Source of the DNA: Endomychus coccineus
Taxonomy: Eukaryota > Arthropoda > Insecta > Coleoptera > Endomychidae
Direction: 5' to 3'
DNA length: 64,000 nt
Assembly: GCA_958510875.1 (NCBI GenBank)
Contig: OY294067.1
Location: forward strand, 231,165,771-231,229,770
Shown here: positions 1 through 11,100 of the stretch, piece after piece
How positions within the stretch are numbered: the stretch's first letter is position 1
Layout of the letters: every line of letters starts with the position of its first letter
Position numbers and translations under genes: made by a program
Notes under the pieces: generated by a model
Databases searched by the model: none
Seen by the model: only the letters and a program-made list of their open reading frames with translations
What the model was told of the DNA's origin: nothing

Positions 1-109
1 CACTTTTAGAAACTTCAAATTAATTGACATAATTATTTCAAACGTAAAGTAAGACACACGTTTTACATTCCAAAACCACCCTTAACCAAGATAATTTTTG
101 ATATCCCGG
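1..109. repeat. Right half of a fold-back MITE (second copy at 35335-35725)
   Basis: From about base 23 to 109 the sequence closely matches the right arm of the fold-back element at 35335-35725, including its end GATATCCCGG followed by TA. The left arm is absent, so this is a truncated copy or one cut by the window edge. Bases 1-22 do not match the arm. Confidence 0.7.
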
Positions 110-1625
110 TAGAATACCAATATTCAAAAACCAGCTATAAGATAACTGTGAAGGCAGCTACAGTTGCTTTTATAGTCCGAAATTAGGCTATAACTATTAG
201 CAGACATTGCTAAACTTCGTGCCACTCAGACCGCTGTATATTACAAGTATGGCCGTATAGAATGTGCTGTTGCCCGATTAGTTGTTCTGTGTGCCGGATT
301 GAGATTTGTAATTATTATAAAAATGTCCATAGCATTATTTATTGGTTATATTAGAAGCAATACTGTTGAAATGTCGTTTTCTCTGAAAAATATTCCATAA
401 TTTATGGTAACCTGGAATATACAATCGAATTATAGAATATTTAAATTTTTAAATATAGAACTATTCCATTCCATTGCATGATTTGTTCAGAAAGCGACAA
501 CGCCGCGCACCTTTTATGAAGGGGGCTTGGTTCTGTACTACGCAATTTGACAGCTTCCGTATTTCTCGTAGCTGTGTTGCCTTACAAGTGGTACCAATTT
601 TTCAATCATAATTACATCGTTGCCAATAAGGAGTAATTATGACTCGACGACAAAGTGGTCCCTTGGTTTTCTTTGTCATACTTCATATAATCATTGCGAC
701 AAGTCAAATGGAGTTTTATGAATGAGATGTTCCGTCTCCTTAGGATAATAGGTCTATGGATACAACCTACTATAGCGCTTTACTTGTTGCTCTTGCAAAA
801 CAATTCAATGCGCCTGGCTTGGTTTAACTCGCAAGACTCTCCTATCCACCGGTGATAACGCAATCTATAAACCCCGTCTTGAAAATGCGAAGTGGTGGAA
901 CTAATTATAATAGTTTAGACTTGGGTTTAACACATCTTCATTAGAAAGAAGCATTAGTTGGTAAAGAATTTGATAACATTTCAACTTTCAATTGCCAAAA
1001 TTCTGCATTTTCTACTGATCCCGTAAGAAGTAACTCCTTGGGTCTCATGAACTCATTACCAGTGATGTAATTTTCAAACTTTACTTTTCTATTATTGACA
1101 AACACCTCATTTTTCAAGCGTATACAAATTTTTTTTAAATGTGGTTCTTTCAAACATTATGCTAGAATAAACCTTGAAACTTCATTGGGTTCAAGTACAA
1201 CCCCCACATTAATTGAATATTGACGTTTATAATTTCTATATATGAAAGAAATCTGATCTTTGTTTCAATTGTTTATTCGAAATTTTTACAATTTTTTTTA
1301 CTTTATTTGAAACAATATAATAAAAAACCCAACACATACGTTCTACAGAAAAACCTAAAAAAAAATTGATAGTGTTCAAAAGGTCTATACTAAAAATATT
1401 TGTAACAAGTACTCAATATATTTGAAAATATAAATACATATTACACAACATAAAGAAAGCTGTACAAACATCAGTTAATAATTTACTATTGAAAATAAAT
1501 CAGGGTGCAAGTAGTTAAATTAATTTATTTTATCTACATATAGGAGTAGGTTCTGAGAAAACCCTCAAATTCAGAGGAGATATTGTGACTGTCTTATTGT
1601 TGGTAGGTATTTCTTCTATTTGCCA
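110..1625. other. Sequence downstream of eIF1A; no confident gene
   Basis: This stretch lies past the inferred stop codon of eIF1A and probably includes its 3' UTR. On the minus strand, poly(A)-signal-like TTTATT complements occur near 1271 and 1524. A 70-codon minus-strand frame (941-1153) has no recognisable domain. A 28-codon plus-strand frame starting at 639 has a hydrophobic, signal-peptide-like core and is discussed as a weak finding. Confidence 0.4.
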
Positions 1626-4600
1626 TCAGATCTGAAATCATACAATGTTGGTAATGTTTAAGAAGTCGGGAATCTTTAAAACTGGTGATTTTATTCCTAA
1701 AGAATTGGAATATTGAAACCTGTTAACTCATTCAGGTAGTTGATGACTTTTTTTTTGGAGGCAATTATTATCTCAACAGAACATATTTTAGTTCTTACAG
1801 AAACTATGATGTTCCATGCACACAATGAATGAAAATATACACATGAAAAGCCAATGTATCATTATCACAAACTGTTCAGGCATCTACATCCTAGTCGAAT
1901 AAAGCATAGCTTGTGACATTAAAAGAGGGGTGGGCGTCAATTGGTACACAATTCGTGATGTGTATGAAAGAAGAAATTGTATCAAGAAGTAGAATTGTTG
2001 ACACACTGTAATATTTATGGCAACATCGTCGGTTCGGGATTAACCGTTAAATAATTTTGATACATTTAAGAGCACATTATTTGTACTTACGCCATCTACA
2101 GGATCTGCTTCATCAGCTGAACTAAAATCATCCCCGAATTCAATATCTTCATCGAAACCTTCTTCAACAAAAGTAACAGTTTCATTTATTCTAACAGACT
2201 CGGGGAATTCACCATAAGTCTTCAAATTTCTTGCTTCATCAGATGTATATTTTAATATTACATCAGCTTTTGCATCTTGATAGTCCCTCAACCCAATTAG
2301 AATAATGTCACCCTGGTTTATCCACACCTGTAAATATTGTTAATAAGTTATTTCATAAAAACCAATTGCTCCAGGCTTTCTAGAGTTATTTTCACTTTTG
2401 CATGTTTATATATATAGTTAATGGTACATGTATTGTGAATTTCCAATTTGAAAGTCCGAATGAATTTGATTAACACCAGAATTTGTGGGATACATTTTAA
2501 TCTATGTTTATTCATTTTTATATTTATATCAAGTTATCAGTTTATAAATAGTAACCATAGTTTTCTTAATAACAAGAGCATATAGTATAATTCATTAAAT
2601 TCAATTCATTCGACCAGATAGTATCATAATATTTACTCTCTATATTTATAATTTAAAAATTAATATTGTGGGATACATTTTAATCTATGATTATTAATTT
2701 TTAAATTTTGATTATTATAAAAATTCTTGACCCAGGTATGAATTATAATAAATTCTCGAGAAATAGGTCACATTAACACTCATGTTTTATATTTTAGTCT
2801 TTACGTACGTTTCGGTATCACGACCATCATCAGAAGACTTATTATTTCAATAACCTGATTACTTAGAACTAATTGTATCAACACAAAGCGTCCTTATCGC
2901 ACCAATTTCGTTTAAAATGCCAACGTCGCCGAAACGAACAGAAACACGCAATCGAAATTGCAACAACAATGTTACAAGTATAATATATCAAGAATCCACT
3001 ATTTAGTAGAACTTATAACGTGTTCCTTGCGACTTTTCGGTAAAGTGCTGATTTCAAATCCTCGGGCGCCAGATTTTCTGAAGGTTAACTCCTTTTGAGG
3101 ACTTCTGCTAGGGTCCTCTCCACAAGGCTTGTCACTATGCTATCTAAAGATAGCCTTTTCCCTAGGGTATCTACAGTGAAGTATAACCAGAGTCCAATGG
3201 GCAGAAAACAGTATCGAAATTGTAGGCTTTAATTACAATTGATACCTGGTTATAACTTAGCTCGTTTGAAGATGGAGCAGAAATAATTCAATAAAACGGG
3301 GAATTCTAAATATTAAAATATATGATAAATATAACAAGTACACTTTCGGAATAATCAATTTAAATGCAATTGAACGGTATTATTTCACAAAACTACACCC
3401 AGACGGAAAAATGTAATGAAGCTCAAACGGTAAATGAAAACTCTTTCAAGATATCTACTCTACGATATGTACTAAATTCAATTCAGCGGTACGGGATCGG
3501 TTGATAAATGATTCAGAATGATCAATTTGCGGAAAAGTACGAATCAAACAGGTCCTAGATTAATGAACGGTATTCGGTAAATTTTAGATAGCAGCACTAA
3601 TAAATGAAATGTTCAAATCACACTACGATATATTCGGTTGGTACGGAAAATATTGTTTGCACTAGTTTTCCGATTGTACGATATCAGATTTTACTATTTT
3701 TCGGTTAATTACTCTAATTGAGTTTATTCTGTCACCTCACCCGCCCTTGTACTAACTTTCACGGAGTACCCGGTAATTGTGTGTCAGTGTTAGTCTTCAT
3801 ACACTTTACAGATTCGGAACCTAAACAATTAGGGCTTATACTTCCGGTATCAACACAGTGTGCACAAACCCTAATCATCTTATCTGCAATAACCCCTATA
3901 TCCACGGCCGAGGACTTCTCATAGTATTAAGGGAATTATTACGATTCTCAATCGTCACACAATCACACAACCACCCTCAGCTTATACTTCCGGTATCAGC
4001 ACGGCGTGCACAAACTGTTGGCGGTTTGGTCGTATATGATATACTTATACTTCCGGTATCAGCACGGCGTGCACAAATATACCAAAGACGCCCCTGTCGT
4101 TCAAACAGACACACTATACAATTACTGGAATATTTCAATTCGCGCGTAAATCCAAATCGTGCGCGATCTGACCTATAACGGGATAAACTCAATTATTTCA
4201 ATTCAAATTACTGACTGCTACGGAACTCAGGTATCGTACAAACGTTCACCAATTACAATAACAATCATAAATTACGGAAATCAATATATCGTAATGCCCA
4301 AAAATATAAACTATTTGCTCATTTACCTTCTGAAACAATTCACTTGCACGGAAAACTATTATTAATCCACAGTTTTAAACCTGACTCAAACTCGAGTAAT
4401 TAATTCACTTTGATTCTTATATGATCACACTTCAGCGGTACTAATTTATACTTGAAATTCAAAAAAAAACAAGAGAGTAACTGCACTGATCGAAATTCAA
4501 AAACACAAGAGAGCGATCTTTTGACTGTCACGGCTTTTATATGTTTCCCGAGGTTCTGGACAGGTATGCTCCACCAATTCCTCATTTTGTGCCCAGGGTT

Positions 4601-7600
4601 TTTTACTTATGCCCCGAACAATGTATAAAAGTGACGCTACTTTTTAGATCTACAAATTCGCGCACATGACGCCCTGGTAGTTTCTCTCGGCGGACTAAAC
4701 GAGTGTTATCCGAGTTTTTTAGGTTGTTCGCCCTTTTTATACATAAGGATGTTCAAAATTTGGTGTCTTAACTGGCCAGACCCCTGTTTTTGCAACATAT
4801 TTTATCGGAATGAAATGCAATTTTGAACGGGCATGAATTTGATTCATCTATTTGAATAATTATACTTATTCGAAATAACGGAGATTTATACAAGTGACAA
4901 TCACGGAATACACATTCGGAATTCATTCATATCTATTGAAATAATGAAATGTTCAAACTGAAATTACATGTAACATCCGTATTTATTGCCTGATCTGAAT
5001 TAAATAATCTTTCAAAATTTAAGCTTCGTTACAAACTCTCAAAAAATACGAACACATTTCATCATAGTCTATGAACGACTAACAAATGAGACGCGTTCAA
5101 GTATTTACTTTCGAACCAGATGTCACGATTTATTAGGTAATAAAAGAAGGTCTGGCCTCTGAGATATACTTTTGATAATTCTACCTAAAATATACTTTTA
5201 ACATTATAAGGACGCAAGTAGGAATTTGCAAGAATATTAATTAATTAAGCTAGTATAAATATGACTTAGTGTCTGAACGTTAGTCCTATGATTTACAGAT
5301 TTGGAATCACGTTTTATGTGAATCATACATTAAGACTAAAATATAAAACATAAGTGTTGATGTGACCTATTTCCCGAGAATTTATTATAATTTGATTTTT
5401 ATATTTATATCAAGTTATCAGCTTTATAAATAGTAACCTGTTTTCTTAATAACAAGAGTATAATTCATTAAATTCAATTCATTCGATCAGATACTATCAT
5501 AATATTTATTCTCCATATTTAGAATTTAAAAGTTAATAAATTCATTTTGTATTTCAATGATTTTATTTAGTAGTGCAATTAAAATCAATAAATCCACTAC
5601 AAATCTACCTTCCAAATGTATCAGTGGCAGACATATAACGTATAACACCCTTTCAAAATCAAGAGAAATTATTAGGATTTAATATATAATATTTTTCAAG
5701 TACATCAATTTGGTTAACTATGACATAAGAACATTCACCTTTAGGCAAAACTGCATCTTATTCCACTTTAGGTGGAAAGCTAAAAATGTCTGTTGTTCCA
5801 ATAATGTTACTGGATGAATAGAAATGACAATTTGATCTTTCAAAATATGCTTCTTTTGTTACACCCAATTTCTTTCACATAGTATATAAGTACAAATTGA
5901 AAAGGAAACTGGGGGTCCAAAATTGAGCTGTGGTAGTATTTGATATGAAGCACCTAATGAAAGATGTTAAATTACACTACAACTCTATGTTCTATACTAA
6001 CACCTGCTGCCAGGTTGACTTTCAAAACTATTCACACTATAATATAACCTTGTTTTATACAGACACCTGCCGTCACATGAAGTATTAACATTTGCCGAGT
6101 AAACACACATGAAATAGATTTTGAAGTCACATTGATGACATCGCTTGAATCTTAATTTTGGACACTTCTGCAGGTTAAATATATGCGTGTGATAAATATT
6201 TATGAATAGAAAATGCTGTTGTCATTATGGTTCAAGAAAATACTTTAATTTTACTTGAAAAACTGAACGATGTCAAAAACCCCACTTGAAACAGGGTTAC
6301 CGAGCCTAAACACAATGTTTCCCCACTGGAGAGTGATCTGAAAAATTCAAAATCCACACAACCAATAGGAACAGCACAATAGTCTCCAGTTTTTACACAC
6401 GCACACAGAAATCATCTCAGAAATAGTCTAGGTCGGTCCAGAAAAGCTCAAAATGGATGGATATATTCGCAAAAATCAGGAATTTTTTTTTTGGGTCGAT
6501 TGCAATATTTCCCTTATACTATGTATAGTGAGGCAAGTAAAAGAACAGGCGAGTCAAATATGTTTAGAGTTGATGTGACGTTAGAGGTTAAAAATTTAGC
6601 CTCTGTTGATATGGTACTGGCTAACATGGGTGCTTTAAAAAGGAGCATTTGAAGAATATTACAAAGATTGGTCTACTCACTGGGTGAAATATTACTATCA
6701 CATCATTTCATAGTATATTATTTGGGCTTATGACTGAATTTAAGGCCTAAATATTGAAATGTTCCTCTATAAATATTCATGTATTTCATTTTGCATTCAT
6801 GCCACTAACTATTACTATCAGTTTCAGTTTCAGAGAATTCTGCCATTGAATGTAACTTTAAGTGCATAATTAATTCAAGTTTGTTTGTGAATTGGCTCCG
6901 ATAGTGTGACATCACTACACTACCCCACTTTCAACTTTTATCAAATGGATCTTCATAATCTGTACGTAAGGATCATAATATAATTGAATAGTTCAGCCAT
7001 TATGTGATGAAAAATCCATTCTAAACTTAAATAAAATAACTATTAAATCATTATTTTATATAAGTTTATAATTCAACACTGTCCCCTTCACTCCTTCACC
7101 CCTGAATATCGCATCTATAACCTTACCTTACAGTTTAAATATTTAGAAAATATGTTGGGTGATGTGTTGAGTATATATTTCCTGTGATAAATATAAAGAT
7201 TTTAGTGAGAATCTGGCTCAACAAAAAGTCTAACGATTCGTTTAAAGATGCTATCTTCCTAGGTGAACCACTTTGTATAAATTTATTTATAATACAAAAC
7301 TTTTATATTTTATAGAAAAGATGATAATGATAACTCGGTGAGCTATGTAATTATGAGAAAAATATCATCTGATTGTGGTGAAATCGACTACCTGTAAGTG
7401 CAGAAAACACTCCCTTTATTTTATTTTAACCTAACTTTTGAGCAATTGTTTCATTACCTTCTTTCGTAGTTTTCCCCTTATATGACATAACCTCTTTGTG
7501 CCGTCAAAACACATTGCTTCTAATCTACCATTCCCCAACATTTTCGTTACTTGGGCATATTCCTGACCATCTTCTTTAAACACCAACTCACGTTTTTCAG

Positions 7601-7904
7601 TTTCATTTTCATTCTTCCCCCTTCTCCTATTCTTACCTCCCTTTCCTGAAAACGAATAAGAAAGATACTCAACATATTGTCGAAATTTGTATAATGTTTT
7701 CAATACACCTTCCCGATACTTATATTCAATTAAAAAAATTTTAATTCAAAAGAATTTCAATAAATGGAAGCAAACTTACAATACAAGCTGTCAAAATTGC
7801 TAGATAGGTGCATGCAGACAGCATACGATAACAAAGAAATTCATGTTCTGGACTGGTGTAAATTTAGTATGTCGAAAGATATTCTTACCTTTATTTTTAG
7901 GCAT
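1626..7904 (-). CDS. eIF1A: Eukaryotic translation initiation factor 1A (eIF1A), 4 coding exons, 148 aa
   Basis: eIF1A binds the ribosomal A site of the 40S subunit and, with eIF1, supports ternary complex recruitment, scanning and start-codon selection. Coding exons on the minus strand are 7904-7889 (MPKNK plus 1 nt, donor GTAAGA), 7645-7458, 2327-2091 (donor GTAAGT) and 1631-1626. Phases join without adjustment: 447 nt, 148 aa, the usual insect length. Seen in the protein: a lysine/arginine-rich N-tail (about 1-20), the OB-fold core with [13 protein letters not shown] running into VWINQGD across the exon 2/3 junction, and an acidic C-tail with [15 protein letters not shown] ending DPVDGI. 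The first three exons are certain. The last exon is inferred: acceptor TTTCAG at 1632 followed by ATC TGA supplies the terminal Ile expected by the family. Intron 1 is short (243 bp). Intron 2 (5.1 kb) holds a large inverted-repeat element and repeat copy A. Likely a housekeeping gene expressed from the promoter shared with Sirt1. Confidence 0.93.
2809..2833 (-). ncRNA. Hammerhead-like core in the end of the 2740-5393 element
   Basis: Read on the minus strand: CTGATGA (2833-2827), one extra T, GGT, a 6-nt loop, ACC, then GAAAC ending at 2809. The conserved core boxes and a 3-bp helix II are present, but the additional T next to helix II and the absence of an obvious helix I mean catalytic activity is not established. 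Confidence 0.3.
3834..4079 (+). repeat. Three copies of a 33-37-bp motif inside the eIF1A-intron element
   Basis: CTTATACTTCCGGTATCA followed by (G/A)CAC(G/A)(G/C)(C/T)GTGCACAAA occurs at 3835, 3981 and 4044. Each copy contains GTGCAC and the pair CCGGTATC / CACG, giving a GC-rich, partly palindromic unit in AT-rich surroundings. Spacing is irregular (about 146 and 63 bp), so this is not a simple tandem array. Function unknown. Confidence 0.75.
5940..6545. repeat. Interspersed repeat family S, copy A
   Basis: Shares a long series of blocks with 34150-35806 (copy B) and 39470-40075 (copy C), for example ACACCTGCTGCCAGGTTGAC, GACACCTGCCGTCACATGAA and CCAATAGGAACAGCACAATAG. It ends near TAGTGAGGCAAGTAAAAG. 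It codes for nothing recognisable. This copy lacks the insertions in B and C and therefore gives the empty sites for them. Confidence 0.75.
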
Positions 7905-8120
7905 TTTGTTTTATATCACGGAGACTTTTAATTCACAGCAGAAATGTCTAAACTTTTTATTTCCGCAAGTACTTCGCAAAATAAATGCCTGCCACTGACG
8001 GCTAGAACTGCAAAGGATTATGGGTGGCTGCGCAATTGGCTGTGCGTACTCCCTTTCCGATTGTTCCACTCTGGAAATAGCCGAAATACGAAATAGTTTA
8101 TCGGTTTATTCGTGTCAAAG
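7905..8120. promoter_or_regulatory. Putative bidirectional promoter of eIF1A and Sirt1
   Basis: Only 216 bp separate the two divergent start codons, so both core promoters and 5' UTRs must lie here unless a non-coding upstream exon exists. The segment is less AT-rich than its surroundings (for example GGTGGCTGCGCAATTGGCTG around 8022-8041) and has no clear TATA box. An in-frame TAG at 8094-8096 lies 27 nt upstream of the Sirt1 ATG. Confidence 0.7.
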
Positions 8121-11100
8121 ATGGATCCTTATCCTGACGCTCAACAACACGAATCCAGTGCGAAAAGGATAAAGCTTGATTTAAGATCTTCAAATTCAGG
8201 TGAATTGTGCAGCGGAGACGGTTTATCTGGGTTTCCTGCATCTGCATCCACATCAAACGACATCTCAGAAGGTAAAATTTATAAAATATGTTTGGTTGTT
8301 TAGGGAAAATTTTACTTCAAATATGGCGACGAGAACAAAGGCTATCCGCGGACATTTTGTAGGTGTGGCATACTTGGATTGTTTTATTCTGATGCTCGTA
8401 AATTTCATATTTCGAAGCCCAAAATAGTCGAGATTTTTTTCATATTTCTACCTTGTTATTATAATATTTTCATAATAAATTTTGTACAGTTTTTTTAATT
8501 TTGTTTTTATTTACCTAAGTTCAAGGACAAGATTTGACAATTGCCGCGAAATTAAAAATAAAAGATAGACGATAGAGCAGGGTGTTTTAGTTTTATTTTG
8601 TTTTGTTGTGAATAAGTTACCAGCTTGTTACTGGAACTGATGTTTTTGTTTTGATTTTACTGATTTTAGTGTTCAACCTAAATCGGATTCAGGGGTGGGC
8701 TCTTCCAACTTTTCCTTAGGACATTGTAATTGTATAATGGTTTAAGCACTTTTCAGTTTTCACATGAGTGACTTCATAGTATTTGAAGTATATTTTGTAA
8801 AATTATTGATAATATCGCTCTATACGTTTATTTATATAAGGTATATCTAAGATCCAATAAAAATTGTAACTTTTGACATGTATTAATGTGAGACCGGTAT
8901 TTTCGAGTTGCAACAGGTAATCTAGAATCGAAAGTGAAGAAAACTCGCCTTTTAAAAGACTGGAGGAGCCTCAGTGTAGATAACAGAATTCAATAAACTA
9001 GAAGAGTTCAACTGTGGATACACTATAACACTATAAATATGAAACAATTACTCTTAACCACAAAAAATAGTTCAATAATTTCACCCTGAGAACCCCATAG
9101 AGTTTGAATTAATGTCAATATAATCAAATTTAATTAACAAAATAAGTCTAATTTTGATATTTCTATATTCAACATAAATTTCTCTACTAAGCAGTCGCTA
9201 TTCAAATATGATTATTTTCACGTCTACTTTCTATATGAAAAGAGGTATATATGAATGTACTCATTCTAATCCTGAATCAGAGAAGAGTAAAGGAGGTATA
9301 TTTGTAAGGAAATATTTAGTTCAAAGAAAATAATTTGCAACTACTAGGTACTAGAAGTGTACTAAACATTTTGTCAATGTATATGATGCAAATCCATATC
9401 AAATACTTTAAATGGGAGGATTGATAATCGTAACAAAGATCCATGTGGATAAGACTGGGAACTAGTAACATGTTATTTAAGAATATGTCCAACCCCAAAA
9501 TTTGTAGCAACGATGAATAGAAATGCAGAGTTTTATTGATTTCAAAGTTTTCACAAGAACTACTGGCAAAGAAATTACTAAATTAGAACATCTTTTTCAA
9601 CTAAGTTACCGAAACCTTGTGAACCTTTTGTCAGAATTCATCATAAAAAGAGGTAAGATTACTTATCTATAAGTGAACAGGTATCTCGCCTTTGTTGGTG
9701 TTCAATTCACTCATTAGTAATATGTAAAAAATTTGTTTTAATTGTGACTAACTGAATTGCAATCTTCTACTTTGGTAAATAACCAACATATATGGGAAGT
9801 TAGTTATTAGTAGAAGACAAATCTAAATTGAATACTATTCTCATCTTGGAAGTTGAGAATAAATTGAAATATTTTCTAGACTACTATGATAAAGCTTATC
9901 AGATACCAAAAAAACTCGAATCGTAGCCTACTAGTGGGTTAGACCAAAATATTACAAATGAACAATACACTGTAGAAAAATTCCAAAAGAAACTTATTAT
10001 AAAAATAAAAGAAAACATGACATGTTTCGCCACACAGTGACTTCTTCAGGTGAACAATGAGAATTTGTCATGTGACCATCAGGCTGACTACTACTCGATC
10101 TCTGTTCAAATTTTATTACATCAATAATTTGTTGTTTCAATTACCATATGATATTTTAGGTCAATGGTTATTCTTTTCAAATAGTTGTAATTTGGCAAAG
10201 TTAAAACTCCAGACTCTTATACAATTATTATAAGCTATGATATTGAATTGACTGAATTCATATGACAGTCAAATTGTGATTGTGGCCACTTTGAATTACG
10301 AGACAACCAAATTTAGATCAATGTAGAATTTTATTCACTGCAAAAAATGAAATCTTAAATTGCTGTTGATACTAAAACCTGGAATGATCTTTGGAACATG
10401 ATTCAAATTTTTAATGAAAAAAATTAAAAAAAAACAAACGCTGAAAAAATTCAGTGAAATTTTTGTTCTTGAATTTTGACACCGAAACATTATACTTTAA
10501 AATATCATCTTTGAGCCAGGTCAATCAACATCATCTGTTCTATTGGTTCATCGTCTTTCTTTAGGAAGTTTCGTTGGAACTTTCTTGACAAATAGAAATG
10601 TTCAATTGGAAAAATAGTAGGTACGAAACCTTTATGAAGGTTTGGAAATTTTCTATGGAACAAGTACAGATCCATCATGTTTTATTATCTTGTCATCTAT
10701 AATAATGTCAGTTATCAGGAAAATGTTTGCAACATACAAAATGAATTTTTATTGGGGACAATAGAATCTTTGAATTCATTTTTGCAAATGTTGAATAAAA
10801 AGTCTTATTAGAATTACTAGCATAATTGCAATTAGATACCTACGCAACACTTAAAGGCATTCTGAGATATAATTGAAAATTAAAATAAGAAAATTTCCCT
10901 ACCAAAAATATCTTCAAACTGATAAAAAATACGTAATAACTCTTTGGCACTTTCCGAACTAGTTTACCAAAGGCTTATAAAAGAAACCAATGTAATCCAT
11001 AAAAACACTAGTACCTAACAACTGAAAATAAACAAATTGTCATAAAATTTCACTCAATCTCTCAAACTATTTGTTAATTGTTTACATAGCAAATGAATTT

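Larger units (their letters stand above)
2740..5393. mobile_element. 2.65-kb element with ~62-bp terminal inverted repeats, no intact ORF
   Basis: The ends 2740-2802 and 5331-5393 are inverted copies of each other (about 62 bp, few mismatches), each containing GAGAAATAGGTCACAT or its near match. Isolated copies of the same end occur at 17103-17180 and 23080-23175. The interior has no convincing protein; it holds three copies of a 33-bp GC-richer motif (3834-4079). The left end carries a hammerhead-like core on the minus strand. The end type resembles the terminal repeats of Penelope-like elements, but no reverse transcriptase is visible, so classification is open. Confidence 0.6.
2515..5537. 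repeat. ~150-bp direct repeats flanking the 2740-5393 element
   Basis: Sequence 2515-2667 recurs in the same orientation at 5395-5537 with a few substitutions and small indels (shared landmarks TATTTATATCAAGTTATCAG and ATTCATTAAATTCAATTCATT). Next to the left copy, GGGATACATTTTAATCTATG is itself present twice (2488 and 2671). The arrangement looks like a local duplication associated with insertion of the element inside eIF1A intron 2. Confidence 0.75.
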
